From Oscillospiraceae bacterium (lineage in GTDB: Bacteria > Bacillota > Clostridia > Oscillospirales > Oscillospiraceae): 58,830 nt of DNA. Within the stretch, counting starts at the first letter, position 1, and each line of letters opens with the position of its first letter. The DNA lies in NCBI GenBank assembly GCA_009781515.1, contig WQXY01000014.1, forward strand, positions 1 through 58,830. Reading direction: 5' to 3'. Shown here piece by piece: positions 33,890 through 42,884 of the stretch. The notes beneath the pieces are model-generated. The model saw only the letters and a list, made by a program, of their open reading frames with translations, did not search any database and was not told the DNA's origin. The translations under genes and the position numbers were made by a program.

Positions 33890-35767
33890 ATGTCAAACAA
33901 TGATATAAAAAAGACCGGAAAGTCCTTCTTATCCATGTTCAAAAGACTCTTTGTCCGCGATAAGACAGAAATTAACGTGCTTGAAGAGGAAGCACTTCGT
34001 ACTCCTTTCAAAATGGTAATGTCAAAGCTTGTCCGCAGCAAAATGGCTCTTATCGGATTTTTCGGTTTTATTGCCATTTTGCTCTTTTCATTTGTCGGTT
34101 CCATGATATGGCCGCTCGACCGCACATATACCGAGCTGACGAACATGAACCTGCGTCCGTCACGCAACTTTTTGAGAATGCCGAGGAGTCTTAACAATAA
34201 AAATGTTGTTAAGGTTGTTTCGGGAGTTTCTTTCAGCGTAGCTCTAACCGACGACGGAAACCTGACCATGTGGGGCACTGAATGTAATATTGCACGCGAG
34301 AGTATTGCAGACCTGATTTTCGACATTCCCGATGCGGTCAAAGATGCTTTTATCGTTGATGTTGAAGCGGGTATGAGGTTTATTATCTGCAAGGATAAAG
34401 ACGGCAAGTTCTACGGCTGGGGTCATTCGGGTCACGACCAAGCAAAGCTGCCGACGGATGTGAAGCGGATTATGGATGTCCGCGGCTCAAATATTGTCAA
34501 AATGGAGGCGGGGACATTATGGTCTGCCGCACTCGGACATGACGGTTATCTCTATGTATGGGGCAGCAGGCAGGCTGTTAATAGCTTTATTGTGCCGGGG
34601 AGTCTCGAGGGCAGAATTGTTGATTTTGCCGCAGGTGAAAGCAACATGGCTCTCATTCTTGACGACGGAACACTTCGTGTCATCGGAGCGAGAGGGACTG
34701 AATATTTTGACAATGTGCCTGCAGAACTCACGGACGGCTCCGTGCAGGTGGCAGAGGTTGTATCGACCTCCCGTAATGTGCTTGCAAGAGATACAAACGG
34801 GCATCTGTATCTTTGGGGCAGCTCAATAGACGGTTTGTTAAACATGCCCGAGGATTTGGTTCCCGATAAGATAATTGACATTGACGCGGGGTATAAAAAC
34901 TTTGTTGTTGTCAAAGATGACGGTTCGGTTTATATATGGGGAGCAGATGACCTCAAGCAACTGAATGTGCCGCAAAATCTCAAGGGTGTAACAAGAGTAT
35001 TTGCCGACGCTTTCCAGTTTTACGCTGCTAATGACAACGGCGAAATAGTCGGAGCATGGGGCAACAAGGGATATATTTGGGGCAGCGACCAGTTTGGACG
35101 CGACATCTTTACAAGAATTATACATGGCGGGCGTATATCGCTGACTGTCGGCGCTGTTGCCGTGGTTATTTCGGTTACAATTTCCATTTTTATAGGACTG
35201 ACAAGTGGATTTTTCGGCGGCTGGGTAGACCACGGGCTTATGAGGCTTGCCGATATTTTTGACTCCATTCCGTTTTTGCCGCTGGCAATCACATTATCTT
35301 ATGTTATAGGCTTTGATATGAGCGAGAGTGCCAAGCTCTACTTTATCATGCTCATACTCGGTGTGCTCAGCTGGACAGGGCTTGCACGGCTTATCCGCGC
35401 TCAGCTTCTGCTTGAGCGTGAAAAGGACTTTGTGCTTGCTGCACGTGCACTCGGAATAAAACAACAAGGGATTATGGTACGCCATATACTTCCGAATGTG
35501 TTCAGTTATGTTATCGTCAGTGTAACTCTCAGCTATGCGGGAATGATACTGACAGAGGCGGGGCTGAGTTTTCTCGGCTTTGGCGTTAAGGAGCCTACTC
35601 CCTCTTGGGGTAATATGCTCACGAGCGCAGAGCACTCGGCAGTTATCGCACATTACTGGTGGCGCTGGATTATCCCCGCTCTCTTTGTTGTAGCGGCGGC
35701 ACTTTCAATCAATATGCTCGGGGACGCACTTCGCGAAGCAATGGACCCGAAGTCGGAGGAACGCTGA
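33890..35767 (+). CDS. dppC: DppC-type permease carrying a seven-repeat RCC1-like propeller
   Basis: DppC permeases usually have about 300 residues; this one has 625. After the first membrane helix (MALIGFFGFIAILLFSFVG, near residue 55) comes an insert of about 300 residues made of seven RCC1-like repeats, each of the form AGxxxxxALxxDGxLYxWG (for example VEAGMRFIICKDKDGKFYGW, FAAGESNMALILDDGTLRVI, IDAGYKNFVVVKDDGSVYIW). It ends just before WGSDQFGRDIFTRIIHGG, where the normal permease resumes, with the coupling motif AARALGIKQQGIMVRH near 520. The insert is in the outside loop beside the binding-protein docking face. I start at ATG 33890, behind GGGGGTAAGAGG. Seven repeats would close one propeller. 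Its role is unknown. Confidence 0.92.
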   Translation: MSNNDIKKTGKSFLSMFKRLFVRDKTEINVLEEEALRTPFKMVMSKLVRSKMALIGFFGFIAILLFSFVGSMIWPLDRTYTELTNMNLRPSRNFLRMPRSLNNKNVVKVVSGVSFSVALTDDGNLTMWGTECNIARESIADLIFDIPDAVKDAFIVDVEAGMRFIICKDKDGKFYGWGHSGHDQAKLPTDVKRIMDVRGSNIVKMEAGTLWSAALGHDGYLYVWGSRQAVNSFIVPGSLEGRIVDFAAGESNMALILDDGTLRVIGARGTEYFDNVPAELTDGSVQVAEVVSTSRNVLARDTNGHLYLWGSSIDGLLNMPEDLVPDKIIDIDAGYKNFVVVKDDGSVYIWGADDLKQLNVPQNLKGVTRVFADAFQFYAANDNGEIVGAWGNKGYIWGSDQFGRDIFTRIIHGGRISLTVGAVAVVISVTISIFIGLTSGFFGGWVDHGLMRLADIFDSIPFLPLAITLSYVIGFDMSESAKLYFIMLILGVLSWTGLARLIRAQLLLEREKDFVLAARALGIKQQGIMVRHILPNVFSYVIVSVTLSYAGMILTEAGLSFLGFGVKEPTPSWGNMLTSAEHSAVIAHYWWRWIIPALFVVAAALSINMLGDALREAMDPKSEER

Positions 35768-35768
35768 T

Positions 35769-36770
35769 ATGACAGATAAACGTATGCTTGAAATAATCAA
35801 TCTGCACAGCTACTTTGACACGAAAAAGGGTCTTATACGAGCTGTTGACGGGGTCAGCCTCGGCATTGAGGAGGGCAAAACGCTCGGTGTTGTCGGGGAG
35901 TCCGGCAGCGGAAAAAGCCAAACCGCACTTTCGATTTTGAAACTCTTTGAAAAAAATCAAAGGATATATGAGGGCGAGGTTTATTTTGAGGGCGAGAAAA
36001 TAAGCACATGGAACGCTCAGGAAATGTATAAGCTTCGCGGAAACAAAATATCAATGATTTTCCAAGAGCCAATGACATCACTAAACCCTGTTTTTACAAT
36101 CGGCAAGCAAATAAGCGAAGTGCTGCTTTTGCACCAAGGCATGACGGGTAAGCAGGCACATGAGCGTGCGATACAAATGCTTGAAGCGGTTAAAATACCG
36201 AATGCCGAAAGGTTTGTTAAGCAGTATCCTCATCAGCTCTCGGGCGGTATGCGCCAGCGTGTTATGATAGCCATGGCACTTGCGTGTAATCCCAAGCTGC
36301 TTATTGCAGACGAGCCGACCACCGCTCTCGACGTGACGATACAGGCACAGATACTGCGCCTGATGAATGATTTGAAAAAAGAATTTAACACGGCAATCAT
36401 GTTTATTACACATGATTTGGGTGTTATAAACCAAATGGCGGACGAGGTTGCCGTCATGTATTGCGGACAGGTTGTTGAAATCGCACCCGTAGACCATATT
36501 TTTAAGCCTGTTACGGAATATTCGCACCCGTATACGGAAGCTCTGCTTATTTCGATACCGCTTTTGTCCGGAAACCAAGGCGACAGACTTGACGCCATTC
36601 CCGGTGCGGTTCCCCACCCGTTAGATTTACCCAAGGGCTGCCGTTTTGCACCGCGTTGCAAGTACAAAACGCAAAAGTGTGAGGATATCATGCCCGATTT
36701 GGTAAAAGTAAGCGAGCATCAAAGCGTGCGTTGCTTCTATCCTAAGAAGGAGGTACGCAGCAATGGCTAA
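35769..36770 (+). CDS. dppD: Peptide ABC transporter ATPase (DppD/OppD type)
   Basis: The 333-residue ATPase has Walker A GESGSGKS (residues 39-46), Q-loop IFQEPMTSLNP, signature LSGGMRQRVMIAMAL, Walker B LLIADEPTTALD and H-loop FITHDLGVI. The C-terminus carries the DppD/OppD cysteine motif CRFAPRCKYKTQKC, which in relatives binds a [4Fe-4S] cluster. Start is one base after the dppC stop region, and its end overlaps dppF by eight bases. In contrast to its partner ATPase it has no insert. Confidence 0.95.
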   Translation: MTDKRMLEIINLHSYFDTKKGLIRAVDGVSLGIEEGKTLGVVGESGSGKSQTALSILKLFEKNQRIYEGEVYFEGEKISTWNAQEMYKLRGNKISMIFQEPMTSLNPVFTIGKQISEVLLLHQGMTGKQAHERAIQMLEAVKIPNAERFVKQYPHQLSGGMRQRVMIAMALACNPKLLIADEPTTALDVTIQAQILRLMNDLKKEFNTAIMFITHDLGVINQMADEVAVMYCGQVVEIAPVDHIFKPVTEYSHPYTEALLISIPLLSGNQGDRLDAIPGAVPHPLDLPKGCRFAPRCKYKTQKCEDIMPDLVKVSEHQSVRCFYPKKEVRSNG

Positions 36771-38196
36771 GAATTTGACAAACGAAAAAAATGCCCTGCT
36801 CAGGCTTGAAAATGTCAAGATGCATTTTCCGTTGAAAAAGACAAGTGCTTTTCAAAAGGAACGCCCTGTTGTTAAGGCGGTCGACGGTGTTACCATTGAT
36901 GTGTATGAGGGCGAAACGCTCGGGCTTGTCGGCGAGAGCGGCTGCGGTAAGACGACACTCGGCAGAGTAATGCTGCAGCTCTACAACCAGACGGATGGCT
37001 CGGTGCATTACACGGGTATCACCCTCAACGACTACGCACCAAAGTATGTTGAAAAGGATATCGCAAAAATCCCCGATGTCAAGGGAGCGTCCCCCGAGGA
37101 TATACTCAGGGATTTCCCAAATCAGGCAAGGCTTGCAGGCGGTCTGCTGCTTATGGACGATTTGCACAAGCTCGCAAAGGCACAGCAGGAAAATCAGGAC
37201 GCCGTCAAGATTGTAAACAGGCTTGAAACCGAGCTTGGGCTCTTGGAAATCAGGCGTGTAGCTTTCTTGGAAAGCGAAGATCCTGCACCACGTATAAAGA
37301 TTGAAGAAAAGATAGAAAAGCTGAGCGCCGAGCTTAAGGAAGCCGAAGCCGAGCGTGACAGATGTGATGCGGTTATTGCCGCGATGCGTGATGAGTGCAA
37401 AGGAAAACCGGGCTTTGACATTCTTGAGCAGGCGTATGATGTCTCTATCGACTTAAAGCGGCTCACAAAAGAGGAAATGCGGCGTCAGCGCCGTCATTTG
37501 CAGATTATTTTCCAAGACCCCTACTCCTCGCTCAATCAGCGTTTTTCTGTCGGGCAAATTATCAGCGAAGCACTCGTTGCTCATAAAATGTACGGACGCG
37601 GCACCAAACATCTTGAAGAATATGTTTTGAGTGTAATGGAGAGGTGCGGCTTGCAGCACTACTTTTTGCACCGCTACCCGCACCAGTTCTCGGGCGGTCA
37701 GCGGCAGCGTATCGGCATTGCACGCGCACTTGCTCCAAAGCCGAAGTTTATAGTGTGCGACGAGGCTGTCAGCGCTCTTGACGTGTCAATTCAGTCGCAG
37801 ATTATTAATCTTCTTATGGACTTAAAAGAAAGTGCAAACCTTACATATCTCTTTATTTCACATGACCTGAGCACTGTCAAGTTTATCAGCGACCGTGTCG
37901 GTGTTATGTATCTCGGCAATATCATTGAGCTTGGAAACTCCGACGAGATTTTTGAGTATCCGCTGCACCCGTACACAAATGTTCTGCTCAAGGCTATTCC
38001 GACAACAGATGAAGCGTCCAAAAAGGAATTACAAGTAATCGAGGGTGATATTCCAAGCCCGATTAACCCGCCCCCGGGCTGCAAGTTCCACACCCGCTGC
38101 GAGTTTGCACAGGATATATGCAAATGTGATGAGCCCGAGTGGCGTGAGCTGCGACCCGAGCACTTCGTGGCATGTCACTTCCCTGTAGGTCACTGA
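36763..38196 (+). CDS. dppF: Peptide ABC transporter ATPase (DppF type) with coiled-coil insert
   Basis: DppF ATPases usually have 310-340 residues; this one has 477. Walker A is GESGCGKT (57-64) and Q-loop is IIFQDPYSSLNQR (248-260). Between them lies an insert of about 140 residues (88-230), rich in Glu, Lys, Ala and Leu with a clear coiled-coil stretch (IEEKIEKLSAELKEAEAERD). The rest is normal: FSGGQRQRIGIARAL, FIVCDEAVSALDVS (Ala in place of the usual Pro after DE), FISHDLSTV, and a C-terminal cysteine motif HTRCEFAQDIC. The insert would stand out from the helical or ATP-core face and could contact a regulator or its own dimer. AAGGAGG precedes the ATG. Confidence 0.93.
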   Translation: MAKNLTNEKNALLRLENVKMHFPLKKTSAFQKERPVVKAVDGVTIDVYEGETLGLVGESGCGKTTLGRVMLQLYNQTDGSVHYTGITLNDYAPKYVEKDIAKIPDVKGASPEDILRDFPNQARLAGGLLLMDDLHKLAKAQQENQDAVKIVNRLETELGLLEIRRVAFLESEDPAPRIKIEEKIEKLSAELKEAEAERDRCDAVIAAMRDECKGKPGFDILEQAYDVSIDLKRLTKEEMRRQRRHLQIIFQDPYSSLNQRFSVGQIISEALVAHKMYGRGTKHLEEYVLSVMERCGLQHYFLHRYPHQFSGGQRQRIGIARALAPKPKFIVCDEAVSALDVSIQSQIINLLMDLKESANLTYLFISHDLSTVKFISDRVGVMYLGNIIELGNSDEIFEYPLHPYTNVLLKAIPTTDEASKKELQVIEGDIPSPINPPPGCKFHTRCEFAQDICKCDEPEWRELRPEHFVACHFPVGH

Positions 38197-38197
38197 C

Positions 38198-38395
38198 ATG
38201 TTATCTGAACGTTTTAAGCAGGCTTTTAAGCGGAAAACCAAAGAAGAACTTGACGAGCATTACGATAAGATAGAACTTGAAAAAGGTGATTTTCTCGCCA
38301 TGGTCATTGCGGCGTTAATCACCTTTTTACCTGTTTTATTAATTGCTCTTTTTGTGATTTTCGGCTTGATGTGGCTGCTGTTCGGCCGCGGGTAG
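38198..38395 (+). CDS. Small single-helix membrane protein ending the importer operon
   Basis: A 65-residue protein I do not recognise. The first 30 residues are charged (KRKTKEELDEHYDKIELEKG), then one strong membrane helix (residues about 33-60: LAMVIAALITFLPVLLIALF and following). Its ATG lies one base after the dppF stop, so it is almost certainly translated from the importer message and may be an accessory subunit. It ends in GRG. The DUF4914 gene converges on it from the other strand, ten bases away, with no obvious terminator between. Confidence 0.7.
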   Translation: MLSERFKQAFKRKTKEELDEHYDKIELEKGDFLAMVIAALITFLPVLLIALFVIFGLMWLLFGRG

Positions 38396-38405
38396 TTGGT
38401 TTCTC

Positions 38406-40280
38406 TTAATACCTCATTGGTATCAGGTCGAGGTAGTCTTGCAGGCTGCCGTCGTTTTTGCATACCTTTATGATTTCCCTGCCGAGCTCGCTCAGCTCCG
38501 GTACATCATATTTATCAAGCTCTCTTTTTACAAATTCCATAAGCTGCTTTGCACCCGCATCATAACCGCTTGTGCCGACTTCTGCCTGCGTTTCCGGACG
38601 CAGAAAAGCTGTTCTGATAAACTGACCGTCAATCTTCATGTTTTCGAGGCAATAACCGAGCATCGGCAAACGTGCAGGCACGAGGTTTTCCTGTCTGAAT
38701 TTTGCACTCCCGCGTCTTGCAAGGTACTCACGCATCAACCATTGCGGCTTAAAGCCAACCTTGTAGCAGCCGATGTGCTGATTTGGCACGAGTACAAAGC
38801 GCGTGCTCAGTGAGTTTGTGATTTGCTCAAGCAGCAGGTTTGCATGGTTTACCCATTTGCCCGTAAGGAACGGTCCGTATGAGCCGATGCCTTCGCTTGT
38901 GATACCTTCTGTTTCAATGATACTGGGGTTGTTGTGACCGCGCGGTGCAACAAGCCTCCACAGCCAGCCGAGTGCGGGTGGGAGTATGTGCAAAAGGCCG
39001 AGTATTCCGTAGCTCGGACGCTCGCTTGTGCATGGCGGGGTACGAATACCAAAGCTGCGTACGTCAACCTCAACGGCGTCGTTAATGATACCGGGCACCA
39101 TTCTGCGCGGGAGTATGACGCGCGGGTTCGGGCAGGGCTTGCCGTCGGAGTCTATAGTATGTTCCCATACAAGGCAGGTTGAGTTTGGCACACCTTGAAT
39201 GTTAATAAATACCAACGGTTCTGACGGGTGAACGTAGATTTTTTCGTGATACGGCTCGGTGCCGTATTCTTTGATATGGTCGAGCCTGATGAACCAGCCG
39301 TCCTCGGCGTCGCGGATAACAAGCTTTCTACCGTTTTGCAGCTTCGGGTGGCAAAGTGCCATATCGTCCGAAATCGGCTTTAGTTCGCATGGTTCTTCCA
39401 AGTTAAGGTAGAAATTTTCCTGTGTTGTCAGGTTTTGACCGATAAGAATTTTGCCGTCGGGCTCACGGTGAATATTTTCACCCATTTCGCTCTTTCCGCC
39501 GCCCGATGCACCCTCGTGCATTATGACGATTTCATTTTCATACGGTGTGATAACCTTAACAGCCGACGAGTGCGTCGTGACCCATCCCTCTCGCTCGCCG
39601 ATGTCGAGCAAAAATCCGTACACGCCTTTTTTTGCACTCGGTCCGGGATAAAGGTTGTACGAGAACATTTCGTACATATTTGGTGTGCGGTTATGCACAA
39701 CAATTTGTTTGCCCTCAAAATGTGTGTGCCGAAACGGCGGTGCGAGGTAGATCATTACTATCGGCTCAAATGTGCCCTCAAACTCGTCAATGTTGACAAA
39801 AAGCTGCAAGCCCGCAAGGCCTGCGGCAAAAAATGCCGCGTTTTTGGGGGCGACCAATGCTCCGTGATATCCGCCGTACTCGCCGCCTGCCATAAACGGC
39901 ACAACAATAAGGTCCTGCTTTTCGAGCCAAGCGAATGTATCTGTACGCAGCTTGGAAAACTCGTAACCATACTGGTCTTTGAACCTCGGTTTGTCTGTCG
40001 GCTCATCGTCTGCGATAATCAGGCAATCGGGGTCTCTGCGTCGCATATAGTCCTCTGTGTAATTAACGGCTACCCCGTTTTTGCAGCGGACTATACTTAT
40101 CTCATGATAGTTTTTGCCCTCTACGTCATAGCAGACGTCAAAGCTGTTTGCATCGGGTCCGCCGAGTGTCATGTCGACGATTTCACCTCGGCTTTTCGGT
40201 ACTGTCACGCTTGCACTCTTACTGAGCACACTGATAACTTCATCGCTAAACTTAATTTTTTCCAATCCTTTAATTCCCAA
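38406..40280 (-). CDS. DUF4914 family protein with PEPCK-like P-loop
   Basis: The 624-residue protein matches my memory of DUF4914, an uncharacterised family of Clostridia and relatives. It has a P-loop, HEGASGGGKSEMGEN (near residue 257), resembling the nucleotide site of PEP carboxykinase and HPr kinase; this similarity and a kinase-like role are my inference. The N-terminal third (GGPDANSFDVCYDVEGKNYH) and LAPPFRHTHFEGKQIVVHNRT look conserved. I choose the TTG at 40280 as start because AGGAGG lies eight bases ahead; the ATG at 40313 has no such site. Upstream are three inverted repeats with TTGCA half-sites, so it is probably tightly regulated. Confidence 0.8.
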   Translation of the reverse strand: MGIKGLEKIKFSDEVISVLSKSASVTVPKSRGEIVDMTLGGPDANSFDVCYDVEGKNYHEISIVRCKNGVAVNYTEDYMRRRDPDCLIIADDEPTDKPRFKDQYGYEFSKLRTDTFAWLEKQDLIVVPFMAGGEYGGYHGALVAPKNAAFFAAGLAGLQLFVNIDEFEGTFEPIVMIYLAPPFRHTHFEGKQIVVHNRTPNMYEMFSYNLYPGPSAKKGVYGFLLDIGEREGWVTTHSSAVKVITPYENEIVIMHEGASGGGKSEMGENIHREPDGKILIGQNLTTQENFYLNLEEPCELKPISDDMALCHPKLQNGRKLVIRDAEDGWFIRLDHIKEYGTEPYHEKIYVHPSEPLVFINIQGVPNSTCLVWEHTIDSDGKPCPNPRVILPRRMVPGIINDAVEVDVRSFGIRTPPCTSERPSYGILGLLHILPPALGWLWRLVAPRGHNNPSIIETEGITSEGIGSYGPFLTGKWVNHANLLLEQITNSLSTRFVLVPNQHIGCYKVGFKPQWLMREYLARRGSAKFRQENLVPARLPMLGYCLENMKIDGQFIRTAFLRPETQAEVGTSGYDAGAKQLMEFVKRELDKYDVPELSELGREIIKVCKNDGSLQDYLDLIPMRY

Positions 40281-40312
40281 AATATTATCCTCCTGTTTAT
40301 TCCTCAGTCGCA

Positions 40313-40485
40313 ATGCAAATCTGTTTCTTTATATACTGTTTGCATCGCTCCTTATTTTTACAGTTTATAAAATAACATATCATTTTCACTTTTGCAAGAA
40401 TTATTTTCATTTCTTGCATATTTTTATCATTTTATATAAATATATGCACAATTTTGCAAGTTTACGTTGTGCATCTTGCAAAATT
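40313..40485. promoter_or_regulatory. Three inverted repeats with TGCAA half-sites (putative operators)
   Basis: ATGCAAA/TTTGCAT (40313-40319, 40339-40345), TGCAAGAA/TTCTTGCA (40393-40400, 40411-40418) and AATTTTGCAAG/CTTGCAAAATT (40450-40460, 40475-40485). They fill the 265-bp divergent space between the DUF4914 and SPFH genes, so one regulator could control both. I saw no regulator gene next to them. Confidence 0.6.
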
Positions 40486-40545
40486 GATTTTATCCCGTTT
40501 CAGTGATAAACTGCAATATAAAATACTTGAAAGTGAGAGGTTATT

Positions 40546-41763
40546 ATGGGATTAATTAAAGCTGCGGTGGGTGCTGTAAGCGGAACACTTGCCGACCAAT
40601 GGAAGGAATACTTTTATTGCGATGCATTGCCTGCTAACGTGCTCGCAACAAAAGCACAAAAGCGTACTACGGGCCGTTCGTCAAATAAAAAGGGCGAAGA
40701 AAACATCATAACCACAGGCTCTGTCATTGCAGTGGCTGACGGTCAGTGCATGATTGTTGTCGAGCAGGGCAAGGTGCTTGATGTTTGCATGGAGCCCGGC
40801 GAGTTTGTTTTTGACTCCGGCGGCGAGCCGTCACTCTTTTCGGGCGGCGACTTGGGTGCCAATGCCATTGCTTCGCTGAAAACCGTCTGGGACAGGTTTA
40901 AGTTTGGCGGTCAGCCCGGCAAGGACACCCGTATATTCTACTTTAATATTAAAGAACTCATAGGCAATAAATACGGCACGCCAAATCCTGTGCCGTTTCG
41001 TGTGGTTGACACAAATATCGGTTTGGACATTGATATTGCTATACGTTGCTTTGGTGAGTACAGCTTTAAGATGATAAATCCGATTTTATTCTATACGAAC
41101 GTTTGTGCAAATATTTCTACAAACTATTTGCGTGATACGCTTGAGGGGCAGCTCAAAACCGAGCTGATGACGGCACTTCAACCCGCTTTTGCAAAAATCT
41201 CTGCAATGGGTATCCGCTACAGTGCTCTGCCCGGTCATACAATGGAGCTTGCAGACGCGCTTAATGATGTGCTTTCCGAGAAATGGCGTGATTTACGCGG
41301 ACTTGAAATCGTTTCGTTCGGCGTTTCTTCCGTCAATGCAAGCAAAGAAGACGAAGACATGATAAAAACACTGCAAAAAAGTGCAGTTATGCGTGACCCG
41401 GGCATGGCGGCGGCTACTCTCGTAGGAGCACAGGCTGATGCGATGAGAGCAGCGGCAAGCAACGAAGCGACAGGTCCTATGATGGCTTTTGCAGGTATGA
41501 ACATGGCTGCGGGTGCAGGCGGCATGAACGCACAAGGTTTGTTTGAGATGCAAGCTACACAAAATGCAGCAACAGGTGCACAGCAAGCTGCGCCAAGCGC
41601 GGCGGCAGGCTGGACATGCGAGTGCGGTGCTGCAGGCAACACAGGAAACTTCTGTGCAAATTGCGGCAAACCGAAACCAACACCCGGCACTTGGACTTGC
41701 GGATGCGGCGCTGCAGACAACACAGGTAACTTCTGCGCCAACTGCGGAAAGCCGAAAGCATAA
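40546..41763 (+). CDS. SPFH-domain protein with two C-terminal zinc ribbons (YdjI-like)
   Basis: The 405-residue protein is an SPFH/flotillin-like scaffold, as in Bacillus YdjI, which recruits stress proteins to the membrane. The SPFH region spans about residues 45-285 (VVEQGKVLDVCMEPGEFVFD, GLDIDIAIRCFGEYSFKMIN). An alanine/methionine-rich linker follows. The C-terminus has two near-identical zinc ribbons, CECGAAGNTGNFCANCGKPK and CGCGAADNTGNFCANCGKPK, a tandem duplication. GAGAGG precedes the ATG. It opens a four-gene operon with a zinc-ribbon membrane protein, a TPM protein and XpaC. Confidence 0.88.
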   Translation: MGLIKAAVGAVSGTLADQWKEYFYCDALPANVLATKAQKRTTGRSSNKKGEENIITTGSVIAVADGQCMIVVEQGKVLDVCMEPGEFVFDSGGEPSLFSGGDLGANAIASLKTVWDRFKFGGQPGKDTRIFYFNIKELIGNKYGTPNPVPFRVVDTNIGLDIDIAIRCFGEYSFKMINPILFYTNVCANISTNYLRDTLEGQLKTELMTALQPAFAKISAMGIRYSALPGHTMELADALNDVLSEKWRDLRGLEIVSFGVSSVNASKEDEDMIKTLQKSAVMRDPGMAAATLVGAQADAMRAAASNEATGPMMAFAGMNMAAGAGGMNAQGLFEMQATQNAATGAQQAAPSAAAGWTCECGAAGNTGNFCANCGKPKPTPGTWTCGCGAADNTGNFCANCGKPKA

Positions 41764-41775
41764 ACGGAGGTTAAA

Positions 41776-42864
41776 GTGGCACTTAAAGAGTATAAATGTC
41801 CAAATTGCAGCGGACCTATCTCCTTTAATCCGGGAACACAGGAGCTGACCTGTCCGTATTGCAACAGTATCATTAATATTGAAGCTCTCAATTACATGGA
41901 TGAGCAGACCGAGCAAACGCCCGAGGAGCAGGCCGCGATATGGGATTATGACGGCAACAGCTGGCATGAGGGCGAGGAGCATGGTTTGGTTGTTTACACC
42001 TGCAACTCCTGCAGCGGCGAAATTGTCGGTGATGAAACTCTCGGAGCTGCCACCTGCCCGTTTTGCGGAAGTCCCGTTGTAATGACCGCCAAGTTTGCAG
42101 GTTCACTTCGTCCTGATTTGGTGATACCGTTTAAGCTTGACAAAGATTATGCACTCTCGTCACTTGACAAACATTATGCGAAAAAAAGGCTGCTTCCCGA
42201 TGTTTTCAAGGAAAACAACCATTTGGAAGATGTCAAGGGTGTCTATGTTCCCTTTTGGCTCTATGACGCCGACACAGACTCTCATATGGAGTATAGGGGT
42301 ACAAAGGTTCGCACATGGAGCGACAGAAACTATATTTATACCGAAACCTCGCATTTTCAAATTATCCGCGGCGGTGCACTCGGCTTTGACGCCGTGCCCG
42401 CTGACGGTTCGGAAAAAGTGGACGACGCACTTATGGAGTCCATAGAGCCTTACAACATGGGCGATTGGGCGGGTTTTAACACTGCATATCTTGCGGGTTT
42501 TTATGCCAATAAATATGACAAGGACGCAAAAGAGTGCTCCCCTCGCGCAAACGAACGCATCAAGAATACCACCACCGCGGAGTTTAGAAAAACCGTTGTC
42601 GGCTATAACTCTGTCCGTCAGGTGAGCTCGAATGTCCGCATTAACTGCGGCGGTGTCCGTTATGCGCTGTTTCCTGTTTGGCTGCTCGGCTCGACATGGG
42701 AAGACAAGAGCTTCATTTTTGCCATGAACGGACAAACGGGAAAATTTGTAGGCGACCTGCCGCTCGACAAGGCAAAAAGACGCCGCTTGTACTGGACAAT
42801 GTTTGGTATTATCGCCGCGTCACTACTCGCAATTTCCCAAGCCTACATAGCGTTCATAATGTGA
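41776..42864 (+). CDS. Zinc-ribbon membrane protein (YdjG/TFIIB-ribbon type)
   Basis: The 362-residue protein begins with two zinc ribbons: CPNCSGPISFNPGTQELTCPYC (residues 8-29, in that order) and CNSCSGEIV...CPFCGSPVV (near 76-97). A middle region (LVIPFKLDKDYALSSLDKHY, VYVPFWLYDADTDSHMEYRG) is the conserved core of this family, often mislabelled as a primosomal protein homologue. One membrane helix ends the chain (MFGIIAASLLAISQAYIAFI). Start is GTG at 41776 behind CGGAGG. It follows the SPFH gene by 12 bases and probably works with it at the membrane. Confidence 0.82.
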   Translation: MALKEYKCPNCSGPISFNPGTQELTCPYCNSIINIEALNYMDEQTEQTPEEQAAIWDYDGNSWHEGEEHGLVVYTCNSCSGEIVGDETLGAATCPFCGSPVVMTAKFAGSLRPDLVIPFKLDKDYALSSLDKHYAKKRLLPDVFKENNHLEDVKGVYVPFWLYDADTDSHMEYRGTKVRTWSDRNYIYTETSHFQIIRGGALGFDAVPADGSEKVDDALMESIEPYNMGDWAGFNTAYLAGFYANKYDKDAKECSPRANERIKNTTTAEFRKTVVGYNSVRQVSSNVRINCGGVRYALFPVWLLGSTWEDKSFIFAMNGQTGKFVGDLPLDKAKRRRLYWTMFGIIAASLLAISQAYIAFIM

Positions 42865-42884
42865 GCAGTGAGGTAAGATTGAAT

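Noticed and set aside
42678..42884. Upstream extension of the TPM protein
   Set aside because: It lies inside the zinc-ribbon gene and would bury a good signal peptide; the ATG at 42885 is the better start.
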